The notes: generated from the sequence alone by a model not told the origin. Shown: positions 8,814-17,946, counted from the stretch's first letter. The stretch is DNA of 64,000 bases from Flavobacterium gelatinilyticum (GCF_027111295.1 NZ_CP114287.1:3100001-3164000); one strand, 5' to 3'. Made by a program: numbers and translations.

Positions 8814-8870
8814 CAAGTTTCAAGTTTCAGGTTAACACAACGAACCAATCTGAAACTTGAAACCTGAAAC
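8814..8870. repeat. Palindrome built from the word AAGTTTCA/AGGTTTCA
   Basis: The left arm at 8814-8833 repeats CAAGTTT and TTTCAGG units and the right arm at 8851-8870 carries their complement (TGAAACTTGAAACC). It sits between two genes of one operon. The word GTTTCAGGTT recurs after leuB near 44839. Confidence 0.75.
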
Positions 8871-8933
8871 AAACAATAAATAATCATTCAATCATCAATC
8901 AAAAAACGTTAGTATTAACTAATCTAAAAAACT

Positions 8934-9641
8934 ATGATAACAATACAAAATTTAACCAAAGTATTTAGAACCGAAGAAGTCGAAACGGCTGCTTTGAGCG
9001 ACATTAATCTCGAAATTAAAAAAGGGGATTTCCTTACCATTATGGGACCTTCTGGCTGTGGAAAATCGACTCTGCTGAATATTATCGGACTGCTGGACGG
9101 TGCAGACAGCGGGAGTTACAAGTTACTGGATCAGGAAATGATTGGCTTAAAAGAAAAAGGGAGAGCCAAAGTACGCAAAGAAAATATTGGGTTCATCTTT
9201 CAGAATTTCAACCTCATCGACGAACTTTCGGTTTATGATAATATTGAATTACCGCTTTTGTATAACAATGTAAAAGCTTCTGAAAGAAAGCAGAAAATTG
9301 AAGCTATTGCCGAGAAATTAAACATTTCGCATCGTTTGAAACATTTTCCGCAGCAGCTTTCGGGAGGACAACAGCAAAGGGTTGCTGTTGCAAGGGCTTT
9401 GGTAAACGATCCTAAGATTATCCTTGCTGATGAGCCAACGGGAAACCTGGACAGTAAAAACGGTAATGAGGTAATGGAACTTTTAACAGATCTGCACGCG
9501 AAAGGTGCTACAATCCTGATGGTAACCCACTCTGATTATGATGCTTCGTTTTCGCAGAAAACCATTCATATGAAAGACGGTGTAATATTCTCTGAAAAAC
9601 TAAACCAGAGAAATGTGGATGTTTTTATGGACGCTAAATAA
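8934..9641 (+). CDS. ABC transporter ATP-binding protein, MacB/LolD type
   Basis: 235 residues with Walker A GPSGCGKST (38-46), Q-loop FIFQNFNL, signature LSGGQQQRVAVARAL, Walker B IILADEPTGNLD and the switch histidine in MVTHS. The sequence class is that of ATPases that power MacB/LolCDE/FtsX-type permeases, which push substrates out of the inner membrane without carrying them across it. It follows the adaptor and precedes a long two-module permease. The signature and spacing are normal. Confidence 0.95.
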   Translation: MITIQNLTKVFRTEEVETAALSDINLEIKKGDFLTIMGPSGCGKSTLLNIIGLLDGADSGSYKLLDQEMIGLKEKGRAKVRKENIGFIFQNFNLIDELSVYDNIELPLLYNNVKASERKQKIEAIAEKLNISHRLKHFPQQLSGGQQQRVAVARALVNDPKIILADEPTGNLDSKNGNEVMELLTDLHAKGATILMVTHSDYDASFSQKTIHMKDGVIFSEKLNQRNVDVFMDAK

Positions 9642-9648
9642 ATAAGTC

Positions 9649-9720
9649 ATGATCAAAATTATTGTTACTGCACTCGTAATTCTGGTAGAATTTGTCTGCA
9701 AAATTTTTACTCTTCTTTAA
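9649..9720 (+). CDS. Possible 23-residue membrane microprotein
   Basis: An ATG seven bases after the ATPase stop opens 23 codons, MIKIIVTALVILVEFVC then KIFTLL. This is one hydrophobic helix with a basic start. It ends 34 bases before the permease ATG, inside the operon. Size and composition fit small transporter-associated membrane proteins, but a chance frame cannot be excluded from one sequence. Confidence 0.4.
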   Translation: MIKIIVTALVILVEFVCKIFTLL

Positions 9721-9754
9721 AAAATTAACTAACCTACTATAAAGATATACCACC

Positions 9755-12184
9755 ATGATTTTTAACTGGTTTAAAATATTTATTTATCATTTAAAGCAAA
9801 GCAAATTGTTTTCGTTTTTAAATGTTTTGGGATTAAGCATTGGGATTGCCAGTGTGATTTTCGCCATACTTTACTGGAATCATGAACATGCTTACGATCA
9901 ATGGAATCCGGGGAAAGAAGATACTTATGTCGTGCTGAACAAAATAGGTACAACCGGCGAAACGTGGGCCAGCAGCTCAATACCTTTTGGTCTGACGTGC
10001 AAACAAACAATTCCCGAAATTGAAAAAATATGTTTTACTTTTAATTGGTATAACAATGGCCTGATTAAATTTAAGAACCAAAAACTGGTCGATAAAAAGA
10101 TTACTCTTTCTGACGAAAACTTCTTTGATTTTTTTCCTTTTGATATTATAAAAGGTGCAAAAAAAGATGTGCTGAAAGAAAAAAACAGTGTTGCAGTCTC
10201 TGAAGAACAAGCCAAAGTACTTTTTAAAGACGAAGATCCAATAGGAAAATCAATCTGGTATAATAATACAAATTATACGGTTAAGTCGATTTATCGCATT
10301 AACAAACCGTCTTCTATAGAACCCAATTTTGTTTTTGGCGGCATAGTGCAGGAAAACGATAAGAACAGTTGGGGTAATTTTAGTTACGGACTGCTTATTA
10401 AAATTAAAAAAGAAGCTGATCCTACCGCTGTTTTAAAGAAAATGCAGCATGTAAATTACGTAAACAGAACCTTAAAAGAGGCAAAAGAAAGCGGCCTGAC
10501 ACCGGAACAGCATATAAAAGAAAACGGAGAAATCACGGTAATACTGGATCAGTTAAAAACGGTTCGTTTACACAGCACAAAAACCTCTGGAGGACGAGAC
10601 CTGCCTGAGGGAAGCGGTAATTTAAAACTGCTTTACATTATGGGCGGATTGTCTGTTCTGATCTTGGTTTTATCATTGGTAAACTATATCAATTTAGCCA
10701 CGGCTTCGGCAATAAAACGTGCTAAAGAAGTGGGGATACGCAAAATTGTGGGCGCTTCAAAAAACCAGATTATTACTCAGTTTATTTTTGAAACTGCTGT
10801 AATTGTTGTTCTTGCCATTGTATTTGCACTGGCAATTGTAGAACTTTCTCTGCCGTATTACAATACCTTTTTAAAGAAATCGCTGACTATGAATGGTGGT
10901 GAATTTTACCTGCAGCTCATTTTTATTTTTGGATTAGTAATCATTCTTGCGGGTATTTTCCCTGCCATTTATATCTCAAATTTCGAGACGTTAAAAGTTT
11001 TAAAAGGTAATTTTTCGAGAAGTAAAAGCGGTATCTGGATCCGGAATTCGATGCTTATTTTTCAATTCGGAATTGCTGCTTTTTTTATAATCGGTGCTTT
11101 GATTGTAAATTCTCAGGTTAATTTTATGATGAATAAAGATCTTGGTTTCAGCGGCGATCAGATCATTACAATTCCGTACAACACAAAAGATGTCTTTAAA
11201 AAAACGCAGCAATTTTCAACTTCAAAACAAGAGATCAAAAAAATACCCGGCGTTATAGATGTTTCAACCTTTGCAGGTTCTTTGGGCCTCGGCACCAATT
11301 CAAGTTCAGGGTTTAAGCATAATGGTATTTTTGTACAGCCGAGAAACATAGAAATGGATTTTGATTTTCTTAAAATGATGAAAATCAAAATAGTCAAAGG
11401 GCGTGATTTATCTCCTCAGTTTGCATCAGATACGGTAAGCAATATGCTGATCAACGAAACACTGGTTAAAATGCTGCAGCTTAAAGACCCTCTTAACACC
11501 ATTATAACGTCTGGATGGGGCAACGAAAAAGGCAGTTTTAAATTCAAAATTGTTGGAATTGTAAAAGATTTCAACTTAAACAGTCTGCAGGAAAAAATAC
11601 CTCCAATGGTTTTTATAAATATTAAAACCCTGAAGTGGAATAATTTCAATAATGTGTTTGTAAAGGTTTCTCCAAATAATTTAACAGAAACGTTAGAAAA
11701 ATTGAAATTGTATTGGGATAAAAATGTAAATTCTGATTATCCATTTGAATATGAATTTGTTAACAAAGGATTTGCTAAGACTTATGAGGAACAGGTTAAT
11801 CAAAAAAACTTATTTTTTATTCTAAATTTAGTCGTAATCATCATTGCCATCTTCGGATTGTTTGCTTTGGCATCATTTTCGATGGAGAGAAGGCTGAAAG
11901 AAATTGCCATTAGAAAAACACTGGGCGCAGAAACAGATATTCTGCTGAAGGATTTATCAAAACAATATATTGTTTTCTGCTTAATGGGATTCGGAATCGG
12001 GATTGTACCGGCTTATATCTTATTACAGAAATGGCTGGAAGATTTTGCTTTCAGGATCGACATTTCTTCGGTTCCTTTTGGCGTTGCTCTTGTATCGCTG
12101 CTGGTTCTTACTTTACTGATTGTTTTTGCAAAAGCATATCAGGTAACCAAAATTGATATTTTGAAATATTTAAAATACGAATAA
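9755..12184 (+). CDS. ABC transporter permease, FtsX/MacB type, two modules
   Basis: 809 residues. It begins with a membrane helix (about 20-40), then a MacB-type periplasmic core domain (about 50-270), three helices of an FtsX module (about 288-400, with NYINLATASAIKRAKEVGIRKIVGA), a second helix-periplasmic domain unit (about 425-660) and a final FtsX module (about 675-805, with RRLKEIAIRKTLGA). The duplicated RxxEIxIRKxxGA coupling motifs contact the ATPase. Such permeases in Bacteroidota are common beside NtrC-type two-component systems and are thought to export stress-related or toxic compounds. The substrate here is unknown. Confidence 0.92.
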   Translation: MIFNWFKIFIYHLKQSKLFSFLNVLGLSIGIASVIFAILYWNHEHAYDQWNPGKEDTYVVLNKIGTTGETWASSSIPFGLTCKQTIPEIEKICFTFNWYNNGLIKFKNQKLVDKKITLSDENFFDFFPFDIIKGAKKDVLKEKNSVAVSEEQAKVLFKDEDPIGKSIWYNNTNYTVKSIYRINKPSSIEPNFVFGGIVQENDKNSWGNFSYGLLIKIKKEADPTAVLKKMQHVNYVNRTLKEAKESGLTPEQHIKENGEITVILDQLKTVRLHSTKTSGGRDLPEGSGNLKLLYIMGGLSVLILVLSLVNYINLATASAIKRAKEVGIRKIVGASKNQIITQFIFETAVIVVLAIVFALAIVELSLPYYNTFLKKSLTMNGGEFYLQLIFIFGLVIILAGIFPAIYISNFETLKVLKGNFSRSKSGIWIRNSMLIFQFGIAAFFIIGALIVNSQVNFMMNKDLGFSGDQIITIPYNTKDVFKKTQQFSTSKQEIKKIPGVIDVSTFAGSLGLGTNSSSGFKHNGIFVQPRNIEMDFDFLKMMKIKIVKGRDLSPQFASDTVSNMLINETLVKMLQLKDPLNTIITSGWGNEKGSFKFKIVGIVKDFNLNSLQEKIPPMVFINIKTLKWNNFNNVFVKVSPNNLTETLEKLKLYWDKNVNSDYPFEYEFVNKGFAKTYEEQVNQKNLFFILNLVVIIIAIFGLFALASFSMERRLKEIAIRKTLGAETDILLKDLSKQYIVFCLMGFGIGIVPAYILLQKWLEDFAFRIDISSVPFGVALVSLLVLTLLIVFAKAYQVTKIDILKYLKYE

Positions 12185-12203
12185 CTTGTAGGCCATTTTT
12201 TAA

Positions 12204-12238
12204 AAATCCCCGCTAGACACAGCCGCTAACGGGGATTT
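12204..12238. terminator. Bidirectional terminator hairpin
   Basis: AAATCCCCG (12204-12212) pairs with CGGGGATTT (12230-12238), followed by a T-run on the plus strand and preceded by an A-run serving the minus strand. It ends both the export operon and the convergent L,D-transpeptidase gene. Confidence 0.85.
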
Positions 12239-12245
12239 GTTTTTT

Positions 12246-13859
12246 TTAATTCATCGTAACTGAATCCGAATACAGGAGTTTGTCCAGGCTAGGATCACGG
12301 TCATAAACATCGGGATAAAAACCAATTTCGCCGTCATCGTTTACCCAGGCTGTAAAATATCCTATGTAAATCGGAATTTTTCTTTTCAGCATACAGGTTG
12401 TTTCCTTTTCGCCGCTCATGGCATTATTAATTTTATCAATCGGCCAGTCGGGATCATCTTTTAACATTTCTATTGCCAGTTGTTTAGCCTCTCTTACATT
12501 AATACAGCCATGGCTGAAAATACGTTTCTCAAAATCAAACAAACTCTTTGCCGGTGTATCGTGCAGATAAATATCGTTTGGGTTCGGGAACATAAATTTC
12601 ACCAGTCCTAATGAGTTTTGAGGTCCCGGTTTCTGGCGTACATGTCCTCCGTTCCATTCCATATTATGATCGGCAAGATAGTTTTTATCTTCGGCAATTT
12701 TCAGTTTCAGTTCATTCTGGATAATACTTGCCGGAACATACCAGTACGGACTGAAAACAATCCGGTCGATTTTTCCACTAAAGATTACGGTTTCAGTCAT
12801 TCGGGTTCCCACAAAAACATCCGAGACCAGATCGTATTTTCCGTTCTTTAGGTAAATCAGCCTGAAAGACGGGATATTTACCATCACATATTCGCTTGCA
12901 TTAGCGAGTTCAGTCGGAATCCAGCGGCATCTTTCCATATTCAGCATAATCGTTCTGATTCTTTTTGAAATTGGCTCATTCATCTGATCGATTTGTTCTT
13001 TGGTGAAAGTATAATTCAGTTTCAGACCGTATCGTTTTTTGTACTTTAAAACGGCGGCCATCATTTCTTCATCATAGATTTGATTTTTAGAATCTTCTTT
13101 TAAATCGCCCACCACAAACAAACGTTCGCGTATTTGTTTTACAATAGTACCGCTGTCAAAAGGCCTGAGTTCTTTGTAGGTATCGGCATCAATATCAATT
13201 TTTTTCCAAAGTCCTTTTTTCTCGATATTTCGGTATCTTTTTAATACATCCTGAAGTTTATAATATTGACTGAAAAGAAGGTTTTCATCTTTATTTAATC
13301 GGTCCGGATCCTGCATTAACGAATCTAAAATTCTGTCGTACGAAACCGTTTTGGCCGGCAGAAACCAGCCTATTTTTTTTAAAGTCTGTGCATCAACACC
13401 TGAGTATACATTGCTGGCATAAAACACATACATATTCGACAATAAAAGTTCGGTATCGGTTTTAGGCAGTTTATTGGATACATTTTCATTAAAAACATCA
13501 TCAACCAGTTCATTATAAGGCATCTCGGCTTTTATACCCTGCTCACCCAGACGCTTTACTTTATGATATAATAATGCCCCAAATTCGCTGACATTTTTGT
13601 CATCGTACCAGATCAGGTTGTATTCTTTCTTTTTATAAAGTTCTTCAACATCTTTTTGATACATTTTGAGTTTGGGATATTTCTTAAAAAAACTGTTTAT
13701 TTCTTCTGCAGTAATGGTACCGAAAGAAAATACATTTGAAGAAGCAACATTTTCAAATTCCGGAATTTCATTTTTTAGTTTATCAGTTTTGGCTGATTTA
13801 AAAGAAAACATTAAAAAACTACCGGCAATAATAACAGATAAGAAAGTAAAATTTCGCAT
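12246..13859 (-). CDS. L,D-transpeptidase, YkuD/YcbB-like
   Basis: 537 residues with an N-terminal hydrophobic export signal (6-20). The middle (about 55-300) matches the scaffold region of YcbB-type enzymes, including a peptidoglycan-binding-like part (TIVKQIRERLFVVGDL, MMAAVLKYKKRYGL). The catalytic YkuD domain (about 320-500) has H433 in YLHDTP and the active-site motif SHGCINV with C452. Such periplasmic enzymes make 3-3 peptidoglycan cross-links or attach proteins to the wall. It stands alone, convergent with the export operon. Confidence 0.9.
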   Translation of the reverse strand: MRNFTFLSVIIAGSFLMFSFKSAKTDKLKNEIPEFENVASSNVFSFGTITAEEINSFFKKYPKLKMYQKDVEELYKKKEYNLIWYDDKNVSEFGALLYHKVKRLGEQGIKAEMPYNELVDDVFNENVSNKLPKTDTELLLSNMYVFYASNVYSGVDAQTLKKIGWFLPAKTVSYDRILDSLMQDPDRLNKDENLLFSQYYKLQDVLKRYRNIEKKGLWKKIDIDADTYKELRPFDSGTIVKQIRERLFVVGDLKEDSKNQIYDEEMMAAVLKYKKRYGLKLNYTFTKEQIDQMNEPISKRIRTIMLNMERCRWIPTELANASEYVMVNIPSFRLIYLKNGKYDLVSDVFVGTRMTETVIFSGKIDRIVFSPYWYVPASIIQNELKLKIAEDKNYLADHNMEWNGGHVRQKPGPQNSLGLVKFMFPNPNDIYLHDTPAKSLFDFEKRIFSHGCINVREAKQLAIEMLKDDPDWPIDKINNAMSGEKETTCMLKRKIPIYIGYFTAWVNDDGEIGFYPDVYDRDPSLDKLLYSDSVTMN

Positions 13860-14265
13860 ATTTTTAAGGTTTAAATTTTAACAAAAAATAATTTTTAAAA
13901 AATATCGGAAACTCTGATACAGAAGCTCCAAAGTAAATTATGTACAACTTGGAATCTTCGATTTGGGTTATCAAATTTAATTAAGATAATTGACAATTTT
14001 GATATTTTGTGATGTAAATTTCATACAGGTTTCATTTTGGCCGGTAAAAGAAATTCCGCAAAAAACAAGGATCGAAAACATCTATTTGAAAATTTGACAG
14101 GGCAAAAAATTCAATATTGATCGTTTTGACTAATCTCAATATCAATAAATACAATCTAAAAGACCGTAAATCCGAACTTAATCTGTTATCTTTGCAGTCT
14201 CAAATCAGTTTAAATTAAGATAGATTTTTCAAATTGATTTTTTTCCATACAAAATAGCACATAAA
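13860..14265. other. Intergenic region between divergent genes
   Basis: These 406 bases hold the promoters of the L,D-transpeptidase gene (minus) and of mrp (plus). A -7 box TATCTTTG is seen at 14187-14194 for mrp. No gene, RNA or strong hairpin is seen in the rest. Confidence 0.5.
14187..14194 (+). promoter_or_regulatory. Putative -7 box (TATCTTTG) of mrp
   Basis: Matches TAnnTTTG. Transcription would start near 14200, leaving a leader of about 65 bases. No consensus -33 element is seen. Confidence 0.55.
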
Positions 14266-15396
14266 ATGAAATTAGATAGAAAAGAAATTCTAAAGGCTTT
14301 AGAAACCATTACTATAGCCGGGGAAGGGAAAAACATGGTTGAAAGCGGTGCAGTTGCTAACGTACTGACTTTTGGCGACGAAGTGGTAGTCGATTTAGTA
14401 TTACACACGCCGGCCATGCATATCAAAAAAAGAGCAGAAGATGATATTAAAAAAACCATTCATGATTTAATATCTCCTGAAGCTAAAATTAAAGTAAACA
14501 TTAAAGTTGAAACGCCTGAGAAAGCCGAAATTAAAGGACGTGCTATTCCGGGAATTAAAAATATTATTGCTGTTGCCTCTGGAAAAGGAGGGGTTGGAAA
14601 ATCTACTGTTACAGCAAACTTAGCCGTTACGCTTGCAAAAATGGGCTTTAAAGTAGGAGTTCTGGATGCTGATATTTACGGTCCTTCAATGCCTATTATG
14701 TTTGATGTTGAAAACGAAAAACCGGTTTCGATAACAGTTGACGGAAAATCTAAAATGAAACCAATTGAGAGCTACGAGATCAAAATGCTTTCTATTGGAT
14801 TTTTTACTGCACCAAGCCAGGCTGTAATCTGGAGAGGTCCTATGGCCGCTAAAGCCTTAAATCAGATGATTTTTGATGCAGACTGGGGCGAACTGGATTT
14901 CATGCTTCTTGATTTACCTCCTGGAACAGGTGATATTCACCTTTCTATCATGCAGTCACTTCCTATTACAGGAGCGGTTGTAGTAAGTACACCACAGGCT
15001 GTTGCACTTGCCGATGCTAAAAAAGGAGTTTCGATGTTTATGCAGGACAATATCAATGTTCCGGTTTTAGGAATTATTGAGAACATGGCTTATTTTACTC
15101 CGGAAGAACTGCCAAATAACAAATATTATATTTTTGGACAGGAAGGTGCAAAAAACCTTGCTGCTGACTTAGATGTACCGTTTTTAGGTGAAGTGCCTAT
15201 TGTACAGTCAATTCGTGAAGCGGGTGACTACGGACGTCCTGCAGCTTTGCAGACTGCATCGCCAATTGAAGGTGTTTTTGAAGAAATTACACGTAACGTA
15301 GTTCAGGAAGTGGTAAACAGAAACGAAAGTCTTCCTGCTACCGAAGCAATTAAAATTACAACAATGGCAGGATGTTCTGCTGTAAAAAAGAATTAG
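14266..15396 (+). CDS. Mrp/ApbC-type P-loop ATPase, Fe-S cluster carrier
   Basis: 376 residues. An N-terminal MIP18/DUF59 domain (about 1-80) is followed by the Mrp ATPase with the deviant Walker A GKGGVGKST (106-114), DADIYGPSMP, and DLPPGTGDIHLS. It helps load or carry Fe-S clusters in the cytoplasm. The usual CxxC cluster ligand after ENMAYF is absent: the sequence there reads TPEELPNNKYYIFG. A lone Cys (AGCSAVKK) lies at the C-terminus. An Nfu-type gene follows 69 bases on, strengthening the Fe-S role. Confidence 0.9.
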   Translation: MKLDRKEILKALETITIAGEGKNMVESGAVANVLTFGDEVVVDLVLHTPAMHIKKRAEDDIKKTIHDLISPEAKIKVNIKVETPEKAEIKGRAIPGIKNIIAVASGKGGVGKSTVTANLAVTLAKMGFKVGVLDADIYGPSMPIMFDVENEKPVSITVDGKSKMKPIESYEIKMLSIGFFTAPSQAVIWRGPMAAKALNQMIFDADWGELDFMLLDLPPGTGDIHLSIMQSLPITGAVVVSTPQAVALADAKKGVSMFMQDNINVPVLGIIENMAYFTPEELPNNKYYIFGQEGAKNLAADLDVPFLGEVPIVQSIREAGDYGRPAALQTASPIEGVFEEITRNVVQEVVNRNESLPATEAIKITTMAGCSAVKKN

Positions 15397-15407
15397 ATAA
15401 TTGAGAT

Positions 15408-15443
15408 AATGTGTCAATTAGATATAATTCAAATTGACACATT
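15408..15443. repeat. Perfect 12-bp inverted repeat between mrp and the Nfu gene
   Basis: AATGTGTCAATT (15408-15419) and AATTGACACATT (15432-15443) pair perfectly around a 12-base loop. A further copy of the right half, AATTGACAT, follows at 15450-15458, just before the Nfu start. A short T-run (15445-15448) follows the stem, so partial termination is possible. Confidence 0.7.
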
Positions 15444-15465
15444 CTTTTAAATTGACATAAATATC

Positions 15466-15705
15466 ATGACAACAGAAGAATTAACAAATAATGTTTTATT
15501 GGCCTTAGACGAGATCAGGCCATTTTTAAAGTCCGATGGCGGAGATATTACATTAATCTCTATAGATGATGATAAACACGTTAAAGTACGTCTTGAAGGT
15601 GCCTGTATAAGCTGCAGTGTAAACCAGATGACGCTTAAAGCGGGTGTTGAAACTACAATAAAAAAATATGCGCCGCAAATTGAAACTGTAGTAAACATAA
15701 TGTAA
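15466..15705 (+). CDS. NifU C-terminal domain (Nfu) Fe-S scaffold
   Basis: 79 residues, all of it the Nfu domain: an N-terminal helix (NNVLLALDEIRPFLKSDGGDI) and the CxxC motif GACISC (C47, C50), which holds a bridging 4Fe-4S cluster in dimers. It delivers clusters to target enzymes. It lies directly downstream of mrp, probably on the same transcript. Length is normal for stand-alone bacterial Nfu proteins. Confidence 0.92.
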   Translation: MTTEELTNNVLLALDEIRPFLKSDGGDITLISIDDDKHVKVRLEGACISCSVNQMTLKAGVETTIKKYAPQIETVVNIM

Positions 15706-15920
15706 CAATGCGCGTATAAGGCTTGTATACAAGGGTCATAAAATTAGCAAGAATAATAAGCCTTTTTTTAAATGTTTTCATAAAACAGCAATAAAACAGT
15801 TATAATTCCCCTCTTTTTTGAGGATTTCATAAAAAATAACACAAAGATTTAAGAGATTCAGTGAGTATTTTGTTACATTTTTAACTTAAATTTGTGACAA
15901 AACCCTTAAATCTTATATTT

Positions 15921-16400
15921 ATGAAAAAATTTTACACTCTGTTTTTATTATTGAGTTTTGTAACTGTGAATTATGCACAAATCAGAACAGTTGTTGTTGA
16001 TAAAGCGTGGGTAAGCGAATCTGAAGAATGGTCTGACTTTACTTATGCAGGAAAAATCGTATTTTCGATGAATGCGAATGACGAACCGGGAACTTTAAGA
16101 ATTGGGAATTATGATTTCTTATACGATTTTGTAGAAGGAAGAGGGAAATTTTCAAATAAAGCTACATACAGCTCAGCAGAATTTACACACCCAAGAAAAG
16201 TTTCGGCAACGACAGACAAGCAAGGGGTTTTAAACACAACGTACGAAGGAACCTTAATCTTTCAGTCAGACAAAGATTATTTCTCTGTAATTGCAATTGT
16301 TACTATTCTTGAAAAAAGTGAAAGTGTTCTTGGTGTAAAAATGCGCTTAAAAGACACTGCCAGAAAAGAATACGCATTTAGTACTAAACCTACTAGCTAA
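15921..16400 (+). CDS. Secreted protein of unknown function
   Basis: 159 residues from the ATG at 15921; the frame is open to 15894, but only this start gives a clean signal peptide (MKKFYTLFLLLSFVTVNYAQ). The mature part is beta-rich and soluble, with no cysteines and no motif I recognise. It sits between Fe-S factor genes and a ferredoxin, 215 bases after the Nfu stop, with no sign of a functional link to them. Confidence 0.65.
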   Translation: MKKFYTLFLLLSFVTVNYAQIRTVVVDKAWVSESEEWSDFTYAGKIVFSMNANDEPGTLRIGNYDFLYDFVEGRGKFSNKATYSSAEFTHPRKVSATTDKQGVLNTTYEGTLIFQSDKDYFSVIAIVTILEKSESVLGVKMRLKDTARKEYAFSTKPTS

Positions 16401-16461
16401 TATTAATAAAAAAGGATTTTTTCACGTTATAAAATCCTGCCAAAAAATTCCAATAATTAAA

Positions 16462-16779
16462 ATGGATGTATTAATAAAGATTAAAGATCGAGAAGGAGTT
16501 ATACACGAGTTACAGGCTCCGACCGATATGGCAATGAACATAATGGAGTTATGCAAAGCATACGAACTTCCTGTTGAAGGAACGTGCGGCGGAATGGCAA
16601 TGTGCGCTTCCTGCCAGTGTTATGTTTTAAATGATGTCGCATTACCGGAAATGGGCGATGAAGAAGAAGCTATGCTGTCGGAAGCATTTTATGTTAAATC
16701 GAACAGTCGTTTAGGCTGCCAGATACCAATTACAGAAGATTTAGAAGGTCTTGAGTTAGAATTAGCTCCGGAATATTAA
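16462..16779 (+). CDS. 2Fe-2S ferredoxin, adrenodoxin type
   Basis: 105 residues. Cluster ligands are C42, C48 and C51 in CGGMAMCASC and C86 in RLGCQI, the C-x5-C-x2-C-xn-C pattern of vertebrate-type/Isc ferredoxins. It transfers single electrons in the cytoplasm, commonly in Fe-S cluster assembly or to oxygenases. It lies about 760 bases after the Nfu gene. A strong terminator at 16786 closes it. Confidence 0.93.
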   Translation: MDVLIKIKDREGVIHELQAPTDMAMNIMELCKAYELPVEGTCGGMAMCASCQCYVLNDVALPEMGDEEEAMLSEAFYVKSNSRLGCQIPITEDLEGLELELAPEY

Positions 16780-16785
16780 AAATAT

Positions 16786-16819
16786 AAAAAAGGCGAGAAT
16801 TAATTTTCCCGCCTTTTTT
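16786..16819 (+). terminator. Rho-independent terminator after the ferredoxin gene
   Basis: AAAAAAGGCG (16786-16795) pairs with CGCCTTTTTT (16810-16819). The T-run serves the plus strand and the A-run would serve the minus strand. Confidence 0.88.
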
Positions 16820-16916
16820 ACGTTTGTTATTAAACCAGACAAGTTTTAAAACCTGCCGGGTTTCTTGTAGGTAGTAGACTTAGATCTCTATTTTTGATAT
16901 TTATAATCATTAATCT

Positions 16917-17309
16917 TCAAATTAATTTCTGGATATTGTCTGCAGCCTTCTGTACTTCTCCAGTTTCATGACACCAGAAATAAACAGTATCACCTAGAAT
17001 TTTATTGTTTTCACAAGGAAGAAGAATCAATTGATCTCCACACCCATTTCCTCCAACAGCAATCGCATTTAAAGGAAAATGACCCCATTCTTTAGCTTGT
17101 TTTGTTTCTAAAATAATGTGATTGCAGGTTCTGCTTATTCTCTTTTTATCACTCTTATCAAAAAACGGATAAAGATTCCAATCATAATCTTCTGTTTGAG
17201 CTTCTCCTCCATTTTCTTCTATCATTTTTTCTTTAAACAAAGGAGAAAATTTTAACCCTAGCTCTTCTTCTGTTTCTTGTACATATTTTATATCGACTGG
17301 AAATGCCAT
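16917..17309 (-). CDS. SMI1/KNR4 (SUKH) family immunity-like protein
   Basis: 130 residues. The SUKH pattern is visible: an N-terminal helix with the E-x-E-LGLKFSPLFKEKM segment, WNLYPF, then IAVGGNGCGDQLILLP and a final strand DTVYFWCHETGE. SUKH proteins are immunity factors in polymorphic toxin systems or bind cell-wall regulators in fungi. It is the second gene of a pair, five bases after its neighbour's stop. No toxin gene is nearby. Confidence 0.82.
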   Translation of the reverse strand: MAFPVDIKYVQETEEELGLKFSPLFKEKMIEENGGEAQTEDYDWNLYPFFDKSDKKRISRTCNHIILETKQAKEWGHFPLNAIAVGGNGCGDQLILLPCENNKILGDTVYFWCHETGEVQKAADNIQKLI

Positions 17310-17314
17310 AAATT

Positions 17315-17818
17315 TTAATTTAAGTGTTCTTGGGGATCAAAAGGCTCAAAGTCTCTTTCTGAAAAGGCTTCTGTTAAAATACCAGACGAACACAACCAGG
17401 AAATAGTTTCTTCTAATGTATTTCCGGCTTTGTAAATCATTTCGCTGTATCTCGGCAGGATATAATAGTGATTATTTAGGAGAATAATTTCGTCTCCGTC
17501 GAATGTATCGCCTACTCTAATTGATTTTAAGACTTCATCTTTGGTCAAAACGTCTTTTCCTTCATCCCAAAACCAATATTCAGTTATACGGCCCCTCCAT
17601 TCTTCAAGGGTTAGAATAATCGTTTCCGGAAGAAACATTCTAACGTAAGTACCTCCCAAAATCCCGCTTCCGTATGTCAGAACATATTCTTTATAATCTT
17701 CATCAAAAGTAACGTTCAATGTTTTTTCGCAGGCCAGAATATCTTCTTCATCAGCGGTAAACAAGTCGGTTTTATGCGTCTTATAGTTTGGGATTATTTT
17801 ATAGTTGTCAAAATTCAT
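17315..17818 (-). CDS. SMI1/KNR4 (SUKH) family immunity-like protein
   Basis: 167 residues with SUKH features: EEDILACEKTLNVTFDEDYKEYVLTYGSG near the N-terminus, the acidic strand GDTFDGDEIILL and the helix AGNTLEETISWL before an acidic tail. It is distinct in sequence from the next gene in the pair, so it is not a recent duplicate. The stop is five bases before the next ATG, so the two are likely co-translated. Its partner toxin, if any, is not in this window. Confidence 0.8.
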   Translation of the reverse strand: MNFDNYKIIPNYKTHKTDLFTADEEDILACEKTLNVTFDEDYKEYVLTYGSGILGGTYVRMFLPETIILTLEEWRGRITEYWFWDEGKDVLTKDEVLKSIRVGDTFDGDEIILLNNHYYILPRYSEMIYKAGNTLEETISWLCSSGILTEAFSERDFEPFDPQEHLN

Positions 17819-17882
17819 AAGCTTTAAGTTTATCTGCTAATTTACTTGTTTAGCGGGTAAACTGAAAAGTTTTTAACGCAAA

Positions 17883-17916
17883 AAAGCCATAATTACTTAA
17901 TCGCAATTACGGCTTT
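17883..17916 (-). terminator. Terminator of asd
   Basis: AAAGCCATAATT (17883-17894) pairs with AATTACGGCTTT (17905-17916) with one mismatch. On the minus strand the stem is followed by a T-run. It separates asd from the SUKH pair. Confidence 0.8.
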
Positions 17917-17946
17917 CTTTATAGCAATTTTCTTTAAATCTCTGGA

